Shown: positions 25,806 through 34,945 of the stretch, one piece after another
Position numbering within the stretch: position 1 is the first letter of the stretch
Layout: each line of letters starts with the position of its first letter
NCBI RefSeq assembly: GCF_001968815.1
Contig: NZ_MIEQ01000027.1
Span: 62,001 to 126,000, forward strand
Length of the DNA: 64,000 nt
Source of the DNA: Motiliproteus sp. MSK22-1
GTDB lineage: Bacteria; Pseudomonadota; Gammaproteobacteria; Pseudomonadales; Balneatricaceae
Direction of reading: 5' to 3'
Made by a program: the position numbers and the translations under genes
Notes under the pieces: model-generated
Told to the model about the DNA's origin: nothing
Seen by the model: only the letters and a program-made list of their open reading frames with translations
Databases searched by the model: none

Positions 25806-25834
25806 ATATTTCAGGTCAATAAATTCTTTGTACT

Positions 25835-27235
25835 ATGACAATTAATCTAAAACCGTTAATGACCGCAGGAATTCCCAAATATCTGGCTATTTCTGAGGCA
25901 CTGGAGAAAGCAATTGCCAGTGGTGATCTGCCTTCCGGGGCTCGATTGCCCACTCATCGGGAGCTGGCAGAACAGCTGGAAGTCAGCGTACAGACAGTGA
26001 GTAATGCTTATGCCTATGCAGAGAAAAAAGGTTTTGTCCGCGCCTGGGTCGGTAGTGGCACTTTTGTAAACAGTTATGAGGTAGAGCAGGAAACAGAGTT
26101 TTTGTTAGTGGAAGACAAGGATACTGAAGGGCGGGCAATCGATTTGTCTATTGCTCATCCTGTATGCACTGCTCAGCACTCCCAGCTTTTCAAAGAAGCT
26201 CTGCTGAAAATGGCGCAAAGTGATACCGATGCGTTGATTCGTGCAGCCAGGCCGGTTCAGGGACAAAAACACCATGTGGAAGCGGCTGCTAAATGGCTGG
26301 AGAGCCAGAAAATTCCTGTGGAAACGGACCGTATTGTTCTCTGCAACGGCGCTTCTCACGGGTTAATGCTGGCGTTGGGAACCGTGGTACAACCGGGTGA
26401 TCTGGTAGCCTGTGAAAACCTGGTTGACCATGGGCTTATAGCCCGTTCAAACATATTGAAGTTTAAGCTGTGCGGGTTGGCGACGGATCACGAAGGGATT
26501 ATTCCTGAAGCCTTTGAGGAGGCATGTAAACAGAAGGTCATTAAAGTACTTTGTTGTACGCCGAGTATGAGTAACCCCACCAGTTCACATATGAGTTTAA
26601 CGCGTCGACAGCACATTGCTGATATTGCTCGCAAGCACCGGGTACTGGTGATCGAAGATGATGTATATGGCGCCCTGGAGCCTGATAGAACTCCGCCGTT
26701 GTCCAGTTTTCTTCCGGATCAGGCGTTTTACATTACCAGTCTGACCAAAACTGTGGCACCGGGTATGCGGACCGGCTTTATGGTGGCACCACGGCATCTT
26801 TTGCAACATACCATCAGTCGCCTGGCTGCAACCAGCTGGATGGCAACACCGATGCCATTTGAAATTGCCTCTCTCTGGATTAACGATGGAACTCTGAAGC
26901 GACTGATTGAATTTGAACAGCAGGAATTTTCTGCCAGACAGCGTCTGGCCAGAAAGGTTTTGGCAGGGTTCGAGTATGACTACCATCCCAATGGAATGCA
27001 TATCTGGTTGCACCTGCCGGAAGGCTGGGGGGCGGATAAGCTGGTGGCAACTGCCCAGAAGGGTAATCTGCTAGTCACGGGTTATCAGCCTTTTGTCGTG
27101 GATCAGACGCAGCGTCTGAATCGTATCAGAATCAGTCTGGGTATGGAGTGTAGCCGTTACCGTATTAAATATGGTTTGAAACTACTGGCGGAGATTCTCG
27201 GCTCAACACCACCTCCCACCCATTTTCTGGTATGA
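25835..27235 (+). CDS. enuR: MocR/GntR-type regulator of ectoine use, EnuR-like
   Basis: 466 residues: GntR winged helix (about 10-80; SGARLPTHRELAEQLEVSVQTVSNAYAYAEKKG) fused to an aminotransferase-fold domain with PLP Lys in TSLTKTVAPGMRTGF and IEDDVYGAL. EnuR regulators sense ectoine breakdown products (N-acetyl-diaminobutyrate or diaminobutyrate) through bound PLP and control divergent ectoine catabolic genes, exactly the arrangement here. No good binding site precedes the ATG at 25835, so the mRNA may have a very short leader. Confidence 0.87.
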   Translation: MTINLKPLMTAGIPKYLAISEALEKAIASGDLPSGARLPTHRELAEQLEVSVQTVSNAYAYAEKKGFVRAWVGSGTFVNSYEVEQETEFLLVEDKDTEGRAIDLSIAHPVCTAQHSQLFKEALLKMAQSDTDALIRAARPVQGQKHHVEAAAKWLESQKIPVETDRIVLCNGASHGLMLALGTVVQPGDLVACENLVDHGLIARSNILKFKLCGLATDHEGIIPEAFEEACKQKVIKVLCCTPSMSNPTSSHMSLTRRQHIADIARKHRVLVIEDDVYGALEPDRTPPLSSFLPDQAFYITSLTKTVAPGMRTGFMVAPRHLLQHTISRLAATSWMATPMPFEIASLWINDGTLKRLIEFEQQEFSARQRLARKVLAGFEYDYHPNGMHIWLHLPEGWGADKLVATAQKGNLLVTGYQPFVVDQTQRLNRIRISLGMECSRYRIKYGLKLLAEILGSTPPPTHFLV

Positions 27236-27415
27236 GCTGAAAAACAGAACAGGTTGTTGTTTCCGGCAACAGCCGAGGCTCACCTAATTTTGGCAACCTG
27301 AAGCTCAAGCGATTTTTTACAGATTGGTGAATACAAATCAGGCTATCTGTTGACCGGGGCAATCAGTATAATGCGCCGATAAACAGCCTGATAAACTTTG
27401 AGACCTGGACTCCCA

Positions 27416-28591
27416 ATGCCAACCCCCCCTCCTTTAAGTCACCTTGGCGATATGCCAATCGAAACCTTCATCTCCGAATACTGGCACAAAAAACCACTGT
27501 TGATCCGTCAGGCATTTACTGATTTTGAAGCGCCGGTAACTCCTGATGAATTGGCTGGTCTGGCCTGTGAATCAGAAGTTGAGTCAAGATTGTTAATTGA
27601 GACACCGGAAACGGGTGACTGGCAGCTAAAGCACGGACCTTTTGAGGAGAGCCTTTTTTCTGAGTTACCTCAGGATCACTGGACTTTATTGGTGCAGGGA
27701 GTGGACCACTGGGTGCCGGAGGCCGCAGATCTTGTTGAACAATTCCGTTTTATTCCCAGTTGGCGACTGGATGATCTGATGGTCAGTTATGCTGCACCGG
27801 GCGGGGGAGTAGGGCCGCACTATGACAACTATGATGTTTTCCTGTTACAGGCGGCTGGACAGCGCCGGTGGGAGATTGGTGGACTCTATGATCAGGATAG
27901 TGAGTTTTTGCCTGGCAAACCGGTACGTATTTTAAGTCAGTGGCAGCCAGAGCAAAGCTGGGTTCTTAACCCTGGAGATATGCTGTATCTGCCTCCTCGT
28001 GTTGGTCATAACGGAGTGGCCGTCAGCGATGATTGTGTAACCTATTCAGTGGGTTATCGGGCGCCACAAAACGGCGATATGCTTATGCATTTCGCAAATT
28101 TTTGTGGCTGGCAGCTAAAAGATACTGATCGTTACTCGGATCCTGATTTAAGCCTGCGCAACAGCTCAGGAGAAATTTGTAATTCAGATTTGCAGCGAGT
28201 GCAGTCTATGTTCCGTGAATTTGTGGAGGATCGTGAAAATCTGGCTCGCTGGTTTGGACGCTTTGTTACCGAACCTAAGTATCCTGAAAATCAGCAAGAG
28301 GCTACGCCGGAGGATTCAGGTGATCCTGTTGAAGAACTGAAAATGCAACCAGATGGAATACTAAGACGGGGAGAGGGAATTCGCTTTGCTTATAGTTTGA
28401 GTGGTGGGCTACTGCAATTGTTTGTTCACGGCCATAGTTTTAACTGTCCTTTGGAAATGCGCCCGTTAGTGGAGCTTCTTTGTGACCAGAACGAAATGTC
28501 TGTAGCGCAAATATTGCCTTGGGCCGATGATCCGGATGGGGCGGCGGTTTTGGAAAAGCTACTGTTTTCTGAGTACCTTTACGTTCTTTAA
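27416..28591 (+). CDS. roxA: Ribosomal protein uL16 arginine 3-hydroxylase
   Basis: 391 residues of the JmjC/cupin Fe(II)/2-oxoglutarate oxygenases. Motifs match E. coli YcfD: SPDELAGLA-like TPDELAGLACESEVESRL, DDLMVSYAAPGGGVGPHYDNYDVFLLQ (HxD iron ligands) and PPRVGHNG (third His), then a winged C-terminal domain. It hydroxylates an Arg of ribosomal protein L16. ATG 27416 preferred over a TTG at 27398. A TATAAT at 27367-27372 is a likely -10. Confidence 0.9.
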   Translation: MPTPPPLSHLGDMPIETFISEYWHKKPLLIRQAFTDFEAPVTPDELAGLACESEVESRLLIETPETGDWQLKHGPFEESLFSELPQDHWTLLVQGVDHWVPEAADLVEQFRFIPSWRLDDLMVSYAAPGGGVGPHYDNYDVFLLQAAGQRRWEIGGLYDQDSEFLPGKPVRILSQWQPEQSWVLNPGDMLYLPPRVGHNGVAVSDDCVTYSVGYRAPQNGDMLMHFANFCGWQLKDTDRYSDPDLSLRNSSGEICNSDLQRVQSMFREFVEDRENLARWFGRFVTEPKYPENQQEATPEDSGDPVEELKMQPDGILRRGEGIRFAYSLSGGLLQLFVHGHSFNCPLEMRPLVELLCDQNEMSVAQILPWADDPDGAAVLEKLLFSEYLYVL

Positions 28592-28698
28592 TATCTGCAC
28601 AATATTTAATATCCATGCAATGATGAAGTATTTGCGAAAATGCCCATATATCGGCATATGATGCGAATCAGCTGATAACGGATTAACGGTATGATCGA

Positions 28699-28786
28699 CT
28701 TTCAGAGAGATTGCTGTTTGACACCAGTTATTTCGGTGCTAACGATTTCGACAGGCAATAGCAACCTGTAGATATCTCTCTGAAAG
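28699..28786. ncRNA. Possible structured RNA: long stem enclosing two hairpins
   Basis: CTTTCAGAGAGAT (28699-28711) and ATCTCTCTGAAAG (28774-28786) are a perfect 13-bp inverted repeat. Between them CACC/GGTG (about 28722-28738) and ACAGG/CCTGT (28751-28769) form two smaller hairpins, giving a three-way-junction shape. It lies between convergent genes and is not followed by a T-run. It could be a small RNA, a MITE remnant or an elaborate termination region. Strand unknown. Confidence 0.35.
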
Positions 28787-28793
28787 CCCGGGT

Positions 28794-28834
28794 CTTAAGA
28801 GACTGATTGGTTGAGTGTTCAGCTTTCTCTTAAG
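28794..28834. other. Second inverted repeat next to the structured element
   Basis: CTTAAGAGA (28794-28802) and TCTCTTAAG (28826-28834) are perfect over 9 bp with a 23-base loop, eight bases after the first element. GGTTTTTA follows about 20 bases later. Confidence 0.6.
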
Positions 28835-28868
28835 GTTATTGTTGCTGGTTGGTTTTTACGAGTAAACA

Positions 28869-30449
28869 TCAAACCAGTGTAACGCTGTACTTAATCAGCC
28901 CCATATTGTTGCCATAAAAATCAACCAGATCATTGGCAAAAGAACAGAGTTCACCACTCACTGCAGGCTTGTAAACAGAGTCATCTGCCAGGTAATTTAA
29001 TATGCGGAAGGCATGATCATCAGAACAGTTTATTGTGCCGCACAGTTCGAACCATTTGCCTTCCGGAACTCGTTTATCATTTTCGTAGAATGCTATTAAG
29101 CTTCGTTTTACAAAGCCTGATATTTCATTCGCACTGTTCCAGCCTTCTGGTCCACAGTCTATGTCGCTGTCGAACCAATGCTGGCCATCCACGATGGAAA
29201 ACCGATAGCTTTTTCCTTTTTCCAGCATGATGCCACTGGCGTTGTACAGTTGATTGGCGTACACCTTTACTGTAGCGGGAACGCCTGTCTGTAGCTTGGT
29301 CAGTGGACGTCGTGGTTGTTTTCTTAACTGTTTCAGTGAGGGGGCCGGCGGAGGCTGGATGCTTCCGTCACTGTGCTGAATATCAAAGCGGATCGGTTGA
29401 TTGGAATAAGGGTTGATCAGACTTTCCTGGAGTAAGGGTTCAGGATTATACAGCGGGTCATAGTAGAGACGATCCAGTACTGAATGATGAAGCACCGGGC
29501 GGTGAACGCTCGTTACCCCATTGACTAATACTCGGAGGTTTCGATGAGTTAGTGCCTTTTCTTTAATGAAAAGCCGCGCTTCCTGCTCATGGCTTTTTCC
29601 TAAGGGATTGGGTTGGATGATCACATCTTCAAATTCGATCAGAATTTCAGGATCGGTACTCAGTTTGGGGTAATCTATGGTTCTGGGATCAGCGATAATC
29701 AGAGGATAATTTGAGTCCTGTATAAATTCCAACATGAATTCCAGGGTTTGATCTGAAAGGCCATCATAGCGATATCCACCACCAACATCTGCATGTGCTC
29801 CGGGAAACCATATTTCCGTTACTCTGTCATCTTTGTTGATCAGGGTTGGCATAAAAGCAATGCGTCGCTCATCCAGTGCAACAATATGCAAAGCCTTCTC
29901 CACGCAGGGTGCCAGCGTATGATTTTCAAATACAACATCCGATCCGGGTTTATTCTCCTCTTTGAACACATTGGGTTTATTGACGGAGGCGACGGTATCG
30001 AAGACTCCCATGAATTTTATTTTTGGGGGGGCTCCCTCAGCCACTGCTGGCCAGATTGTGGGGATGCGGGCTGCAAAGCATCGAGCAATAGCCGCTCCTC
30101 GGCTAAAGCCAAACACATAGACTTCATCACCTGCTTTGTACTCTCTTACAAGATCTTTGATGCCTCGCTTGATAATCGCGCCAACGTCTTCATTATCTGG
30201 AGCAAAGAGAATATTTCGCAATTTTTGCATTCTGGAGCCGTAAGTGCCAACTCCTGAATAGTAGTAACTTCGTTGCGTCTGGTCGGTTGAAGGTTCAGGT
30301 CTTAGATTACCACCGAGCAGAAGGTGGAGTTTCAGTACATTGGTGATGTTATTATCTTTAAGGCTGCCGAACCCGAAAGCTGCGCGTTCTTCCCGGGCAT
30401 CTTCCGGCTCATTACAGGTTCCATCGAAGCAAAAAATTAGATTAGCCAT
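28869..30449 (-). CDS. DUF2235 alpha/beta-hydrolase, T6SS lipase-like
   Basis: 526 residues. The DUF2235 domain fills about 1-330: NLIFCFDGTCNEPED at the start, nucleophile elbow VFGFSRGAAIARCFA, GVFDTVASV and IWFPGAHADVGGGY (catalytic His region). Members include the Tle1 phospholipase effectors of type VI secretion and stand-alone lipases. The last 180 residues are a separate region of unknown fold. No signal peptide, no VgrG or immunity gene nearby, so it is more likely a cytoplasmic or housekeeping hydrolase. AAGGAG precedes the ATG. Confidence 0.78.
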   Translation of the reverse strand: MANLIFCFDGTCNEPEDAREERAAFGFGSLKDNNITNVLKLHLLLGGNLRPEPSTDQTQRSYYYSGVGTYGSRMQKLRNILFAPDNEDVGAIIKRGIKDLVREYKAGDEVYVFGFSRGAAIARCFAARIPTIWPAVAEGAPPKIKFMGVFDTVASVNKPNVFKEENKPGSDVVFENHTLAPCVEKALHIVALDERRIAFMPTLINKDDRVTEIWFPGAHADVGGGYRYDGLSDQTLEFMLEFIQDSNYPLIIADPRTIDYPKLSTDPEILIEFEDVIIQPNPLGKSHEQEARLFIKEKALTHRNLRVLVNGVTSVHRPVLHHSVLDRLYYDPLYNPEPLLQESLINPYSNQPIRFDIQHSDGSIQPPPAPSLKQLRKQPRRPLTKLQTGVPATVKVYANQLYNASGIMLEKGKSYRFSIVDGQHWFDSDIDCGPEGWNSANEISGFVKRSLIAFYENDKRVPEGKWFELCGTINCSDDHAFRILNYLADDSVYKPAVSGELCSFANDLVDFYGNNMGLIKYSVTLV

Positions 30450-30970
30450 AGCTACGCTCCTTGCTGGTTTAAAACCATCATCAACTGAGCTATAGAGAGA
30501 GTCGCAAGAGTCACTAGTCTGAGATAACAGGCTGAAGGGGCTCCAGTCACATTCAGAACAACTCGGTGTGTTTGATTTTTGCTATCAAATCGACTGTAGA
30601 CAATGGAAGCCATTTTTTCCAATTATGGGGTGGATATGGATGTAATCAGTTTCGGAACCAGATGCATTATGGCAGGGTGGTTGATAGCGGTAATTAATGT
30701 TCCGAAGAACGATGGAAACTTCAAATGGATGGACATGGATAAAAATGGATGGACATGGATAAAATAAGTGGACAAGACCTGAAATTTTTTAAATTCATCA
30801 CTAAAACAGCCGGATACAACAAATGATGCCTGTTTTCAGGTGTAAGAAGACTTCGGATTATAGAAATCTGTAGAAGCTCGGTCTCGACTCCTGCTCTTGC
30901 GCACAGTAGACTTGCTGTCTAATTTTTGAGCGTCTTCCACTTCTTATCATTCAGTCTTAGAAAATATCTT
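30450..30970. other. Long intergenic region upstream of glrK
   Basis: About 520 bp without a convincing gene. It holds the 20-bp tandem repeat at 30725 and a related ATGGATG copy near 30632. In enterobacteria the sRNA glmY occupies this place before glrK; I cannot recognise its sequence here. Confidence 0.4.
30725..30764 (+). repeat. Perfect 20-bp tandem duplication
   Basis: ATGGATGGACATGGATAAAA occurs twice head to tail at 30725-30744 and 30745-30764 in the region upstream of glrK. Confidence 0.9.
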
Positions 30971-32398
30971 ATGTTCTGGCGTCCCCGATCTATTCTCCAG
31001 CTGATGCTAATCGGCTTCTTTACCGTGATTGCGCCACTATGTGTTGCAATTTTCTACACGGTTCAAGCGTTTGATCAGCAAGCGCTTAAAAACAATCGTG
31101 TTACCCATGAGCTGGTGGCCCTGACCAGGGCCAATCAGGTATTGCAATCGGATTTGCTGGATCTTGAACGTCGAGCAGGTCAGTACGCAGCACTTGGTGA
31201 AAAAAACTTATTGGCTTTTTTTGAAGAGGGGCATCAGCGAATATTGGCGCAGTTACAGCAACTGGAGCCTCTGGTGGACAAGGAGCGAAGAGAAAAGCTG
31301 GGGCCGCTCAAAGACGCTGTCGAAAGCCTTTGGTTCGCGATAATTGTGCCAGGAGAGCCGTTCGATGCCCGGCAGATTCAAGGGCTTTTTGATGAGATCA
31401 GTGATCTTTCCGTCCAGTTTCGCCGTTCCAGTCAGCAGTTTGTGGATGATCAGTTACAGCAGCAGACTGAAGAAGCCTCACAGATTAAGGCATCACTACT
31501 GCTGATGGTTATATCGTTGGCTGTACTGACCTTATTGGCCGCTTTATTTTTTATCTACTGGATTAATAAACCTGTCCGCCAACTGGAGAAAGAAATCAGC
31601 CAGTTAGGGTCCGGTGATCTGACTCGAAAAATCCGAATTAGCGGGCCCCAGGAAATGCAGATGTTGGGTGAAAGGTTGGACTGGTTACGGGGGCAGCTCC
31701 ATGAGTTGGACGAGCAAAAGCTGCAGTTCTTACGCCACATGTCTCACGAACTTAAAACCCCGCTGGCAAGTCTTCGTGAAGGTGCAGATCTGATGGCTGA
31801 AGGGATTGTCGGGCCCTTGGAAACTAAACAGCTGGAGATCGTTTCTATTATTCAGCAGAACAGCAGAGAGCTACAGCGTTTGATTGAAAACTTATTGGAT
31901 TACAACCAGGTCTTGCATCAGCAGCAGCTTAATCTTGAACGTTTTGAGGTGGCTGAGCTTTGGCAGGAGCTTTTAACCACATATAAAATGACCATTGCCC
32001 GGAAGTCTATTAGGGTCAGTTGTAATGGAGAGGCGCTTAGCTGGGTTGCTGATACCGCTAAAATAAAAACGGTGCTGGATAACCTGTTATCCAATGCTGT
32101 CAGTTACTGCCCTTCTCAAGGGGAAGTCTCTATAAGCTGGCATGTAGCGGATGGTGCGCTTTATTGTGAAGTTGGCAACAGTGGGCAGCAGATTCCAGCA
32201 GCGGAGCGCAAGCAGATTTTTGAGCCGTTCTTTCAGGGGAAAAACAGCCGAAGTGGAGCTATTAAAGGTTCAGGGATTGGCCTGAGTGTTGCTAGAGAAT
32301 GCACTAATGCCCACGGAGGCCGATTGGATCTTGTTGCCCATGATCGTTTTCCGGTGTGTTTCAGCTTAACACTACCGAGCCACGAGATGACTTTATGA
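30971..32398 (+). CDS. glrK: Sensor histidine kinase GlrK (QseE)
   Basis: 475 residues: N-terminal membrane helix (SILQLMLIGFFTVIAPLCVAIFY), a roughly 130-residue helical periplasmic sensor, second helix (LLLMVISLAVLTLLAALFFIYWI), HAMP, phospho-acceptor His in LRHMSHELKTPLASL, and an HATPase with NLLSNAVSY and GSGIGLSVA. The order with a lipoprotein and a sigma-54 activator identifies GlrK/QseE, an envelope-stress sensor. The start at 30971 (MFWRPRSI) fits E. coli GlrK better than a TTG 15 codons earlier. Its stop overlaps the qseG ATG. Confidence 0.88.
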   Translation: MFWRPRSILQLMLIGFFTVIAPLCVAIFYTVQAFDQQALKNNRVTHELVALTRANQVLQSDLLDLERRAGQYAALGEKNLLAFFEEGHQRILAQLQQLEPLVDKERREKLGPLKDAVESLWFAIIVPGEPFDARQIQGLFDEISDLSVQFRRSSQQFVDDQLQQQTEEASQIKASLLLMVISLAVLTLLAALFFIYWINKPVRQLEKEISQLGSGDLTRKIRISGPQEMQMLGERLDWLRGQLHELDEQKLQFLRHMSHELKTPLASLREGADLMAEGIVGPLETKQLEIVSIIQQNSRELQRLIENLLDYNQVLHQQQLNLERFEVAELWQELLTTYKMTIARKSIRVSCNGEALSWVADTAKIKTVLDNLLSNAVSYCPSQGEVSISWHVADGALYCEVGNSGQQIPAAERKQIFEPFFQGKNSRSGAIKGSGIGLSVARECTNAHGGRLDLVAHDRFPVCFSLTLPSHEMTL

Positions 32399-33024
32399 AA
32401 CCGATTTGTTTGTTTAGATTTGGAACCCTGAGTCTGGTCCTCAGTTTGCTGTTGAGTGGCTGCCAGCCTCTGTCTACGATCAACCCGGTTCTGGCTCCTG
32501 TACCCGCTGTAGAAGACAGTATCGCTTCGAAATGGTTTGATCAACTGGAGCAAACCATCGACCTCAATGAAGAGCAGGCTCAGCAGCAGCTCAAAGAGTT
32601 CGGCGGTAAAAAACCAACAGAAGCTATCCACTTGTTTCGTTATGCTCTGTTAAATCAACAGCTAAAAGACCGCTTGGGTTGGATTCGAGCAAGGGACAGC
32701 CTTCGTCAATTGTTAAAAAATTCAGAAGTTCCAGAAAAGTCTGTCGCTTTGGCCACTTTCTTGCAACAGCATAATCAGGCAATGATTAATGCAAATGCAA
32801 GGTACACACGATTACTGGTCGCCTTGGAACAAGGTCAACAGGAGCAGCAGGAGATGGCTGCTGCGCTAGCGGAGAGCCAGGCAGAAGCAGAATTGTTGTC
32901 TGACAAGATTCGCGCTCTGACCAATTTGGAGAAAAGCGTAAGCATTCGTCGCGCATTAACGACAGACACACCTAATTCTGACCCTTTAGAGAAAGAAACA
33001 GCACCAAATGCCAAGCATGAGTAA
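32395..33024 (+). CDS. qseG: QseG-like outer-membrane lipoprotein
   Basis: 209 residues with lipoprotein signal and lipobox LLLSGC (Cys about residue 22), then a helical periplasmic protein with a coiled-coil stretch (about 145-190, QEQQEMAAALAESQAEAELL). It sits between the kinase and regulator genes as QseG/YfhG does in E. coli, where it is needed for normal signalling by the kinase. ATGA overlap with glrK stop sets the start at 32395. Sequence similarity to QseG is weak to the eye, so naming is mainly by position. Confidence 0.75.
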   Translation: MKPICLFRFGTLSLVLSLLLSGCQPLSTINPVLAPVPAVEDSIASKWFDQLEQTIDLNEEQAQQQLKEFGGKKPTEAIHLFRYALLNQQLKDRLGWIRARDSLRQLLKNSEVPEKSVALATFLQQHNQAMINANARYTRLLVALEQGQQEQQEMAAALAESQAEAELLSDKIRALTNLEKSVSIRRALTTDTPNSDPLEKETAPNAKHE

Positions 33025-34366
33025 GATGCAATACAAATTACTAGTAGTCGATGATGATCCAAGCCTGATGAGGCTTCTGGTTCTAAGGCTGGAAGCGGAA
33101 AAATATCAGGTCTTTACGGCAACCAACGGGAATGAAGCTCTGCAGGTGTTGCGTAGCCAGTCTATTGACCTGGTTATCAGTGATTTACGCATGGATGAGA
33201 TGGACGGTATAGAGCTGTTTGAACAAGTGCAGCATTATTATTCCGGTCTTCCCATGATTATATTGACTGCCCAGGGGTCTATTTCCGAAGCCGTTGCAGC
33301 CACTCAGAAAGGGGTCTTCGGATTTCTTACTAAACCTTTTGATAAGAAAGAGTTACTTACCCAGATTACCCAGGCTCTCAGCTTTTCCAGTGCTAATGGG
33401 CAAGGTCGTCCAAATGATGAATGGCGACAGCATATCCTGTCTCGCAGCGAAGTGATGGACCGTTTACTGGGCACGGCTCAACAGGTAGCTGACTCCGATG
33501 TCAGTGTTTTAATATCCGGCGCGAGTGGTAGCGGTAAAGAGCTGTTGGCTCAGGCTATTCACCGAGCCAGCGATAGGAAAGAGAGATCCTTTGTGGCTAT
33601 TAACTGTAGCGCTCTTCCCGAACCGCTGTTGGAGTCTGAGTTGTTTGGCCATGTCAAAGGGGCGTTCACCGGGGCGGTCAGTGAACATCAGGGCCTTTTT
33701 CGAGCCGCTCATCAAGGGACTCTGTTTCTGGATGAGATCGGTGATATGCCGTTGACATTGCAGGTCAAACTGCTGCGCGTCCTTCAAGAACGGCAGGTTC
33801 GGCCCGTTGGCAGCACCCGGAGCTATCCGGTCGATGTTCGGATTATCTCAGCGACCCATCAGGATCTGGATAAGGGGATGGAAGAAGGGAGCTTCCGACA
33901 GGATCTTTATTACCGCCTGAATGTTGTTAATCTCAAGTTACCGGATCTTATTGACAGAGCTGAAGATATCCCACTGTTGGCTAATCATTTCTTGAAGCAC
34001 ACTAATAAAGGGGCAGCCGGGCAGGTTACAGCGTTTTCACCGGAGGCTATTAGTCTGTTAAGCGGGGCTGCCTGGCCCGGTAATGTCCGACAGCTGGAAA
34101 ATGTGGTTCAGCAAACAGTAGCCTTATCCAATGCCCGGGTTATTCCTGCCAGCCAAGTCCGGCAGGCTCTCGCGGATGAGTCGGGTTATCTGCCGTCATT
34201 TAATGAGGCTCGACATCAGTTCGAGAGGGACTATCTGGTAAAGGTGATGCGGATGACAGAAGGCAACGCATCTCAAGCCGCAATTCTCGCGCAACGTAAT
34301 CGCACTGATTTTTATAAGTTGTTGCAGCGCCATGGGTTAAAGGCCGAGCAATTTAAAGTAGCCTGA
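33008..34366 (+). CDS. glrR: Sigma-54-dependent response regulator GlrR (QseF)
   Basis: 452 residues: receiver with Asp59 in LVISDLRMDEMDG and Lys in LTKPFDK; AAA+ domain with SGASGSGKELLAQAI (Walker A), the sigma-54 contact loop GAFTGA, GTLFLDEIGDMP (Walker B) and NVRQLENVVQ; C-terminal Fis-type helix-turn-helix (GNASQAAILAQRNRTDFYKLLQRHGL). Nearly every block matches E. coli GlrR. It activates sigma-54 promoters when phosphorylated by GlrK. It overlaps qseG; ATG 33017 is an alternative start. Confidence 0.92.
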   Translation: MPSMSKMQYKLLVVDDDPSLMRLLVLRLEAEKYQVFTATNGNEALQVLRSQSIDLVISDLRMDEMDGIELFEQVQHYYSGLPMIILTAQGSISEAVAATQKGVFGFLTKPFDKKELLTQITQALSFSSANGQGRPNDEWRQHILSRSEVMDRLLGTAQQVADSDVSVLISGASGSGKELLAQAIHRASDRKERSFVAINCSALPEPLLESELFGHVKGAFTGAVSEHQGLFRAAHQGTLFLDEIGDMPLTLQVKLLRVLQERQVRPVGSTRSYPVDVRIISATHQDLDKGMEEGSFRQDLYYRLNVVNLKLPDLIDRAEDIPLLANHFLKHTNKGAAGQVTAFSPEAISLLSGAAWPGNVRQLENVVQQTVALSNARVIPASQVRQALADESGYLPSFNEARHQFERDYLVKVMRMTEGNASQAAILAQRNRTDFYKLLQRHGLKAEQFKVA

Positions 34367-34945
34367 TTTTCTGTACTGTCGCTGAGCGGACACAGTTAAA
34401 ATAGGGTCTTTATTTCGACGAACGGCAACAATTCTCTGCAAATAAGCATTAATTTGTTAAAACATCGAAAAAAAATGCAAATAGACAAGGTTTTTATTTC
34501 ATTTTGACGGTATATTTCTGATCTGATGTTGTCGATTGAATGCATGTGATTTACTCAGAATCATTTTGTCTCTTTTTGGATACAGGCTAAGTGGTTGAAA
34601 TTAGAAAGATATAGCTATTTCTTACCAGGGGTGTTGCTAAAATGCGACAAATTGGTATTGCCAGGATAGTTTTTGTCTTGGGTATCGCTGCAGAATTTTG
34701 TTAACTGGCTGTTAATAAAAGAATAAGAAATACATGGACCGTTTTTTGCCCTCACCATCATACAGGGCAGCATTTGGCATAGTTTTTGTATAGCTAATCT
34801 TGTTATACAAAACTGAGGCTGAGATATGAGATTGCAGCTCAGTAGGGTATCTGAGTTGTCATTCTGGATCACAGCTGATCCAGTGTTGTTGTGCATCCTG
34901 TGGTGGGGCGGTGGTTCATCGGACCAGTATAATGAAGGAGTAGTC
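34367..34945. other. Long intergenic region between glrR and the acyltransferase
   Basis: About 580 bp, AT-rich. ACTGTC GCTGAGCG GACA at 34376-34391 is an interrupted palindrome resembling a TGTC-N-GACA GlrR half-site pair, but the gap is eight bases, not the ten I recall. A sigma-54-like element lies at 34775. No credible gene was seen. Confidence 0.35.
34775..34790 (+). promoter_or_regulatory. Weak sigma-54-like promoter element
   Basis: TGGCAT, five bases, TTGTA keeps the GG-N10-G spacing of sigma-54 promoters, but the -12 element is GT instead of GC. It lies 155 bp before the acyltransferase start and 410 bp after glrR, whose product would act on such promoters. Confidence 0.3.

Noticed and set aside
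28869-30449. Calling the DUF2235 gene a type VI secretion effector
   Set aside because: No VgrG, PAAR, adaptor or immunity gene is adjacent; only the enzyme family is supported.
30890-30920. Possible sigma-54 promoter CTTGCGCAC-N-CTTGCT before glrK
   Set aside because: The bases 12 positions before the GC of the -12 element are CA, not GG, so the fixed spacing fails.
30450-30970. A glmY-like small RNA upstream of glrK
   Set aside because: Position fits the enterobacterial order, but I see no GlmY-like stem-loop and no sigma-54 promoter.
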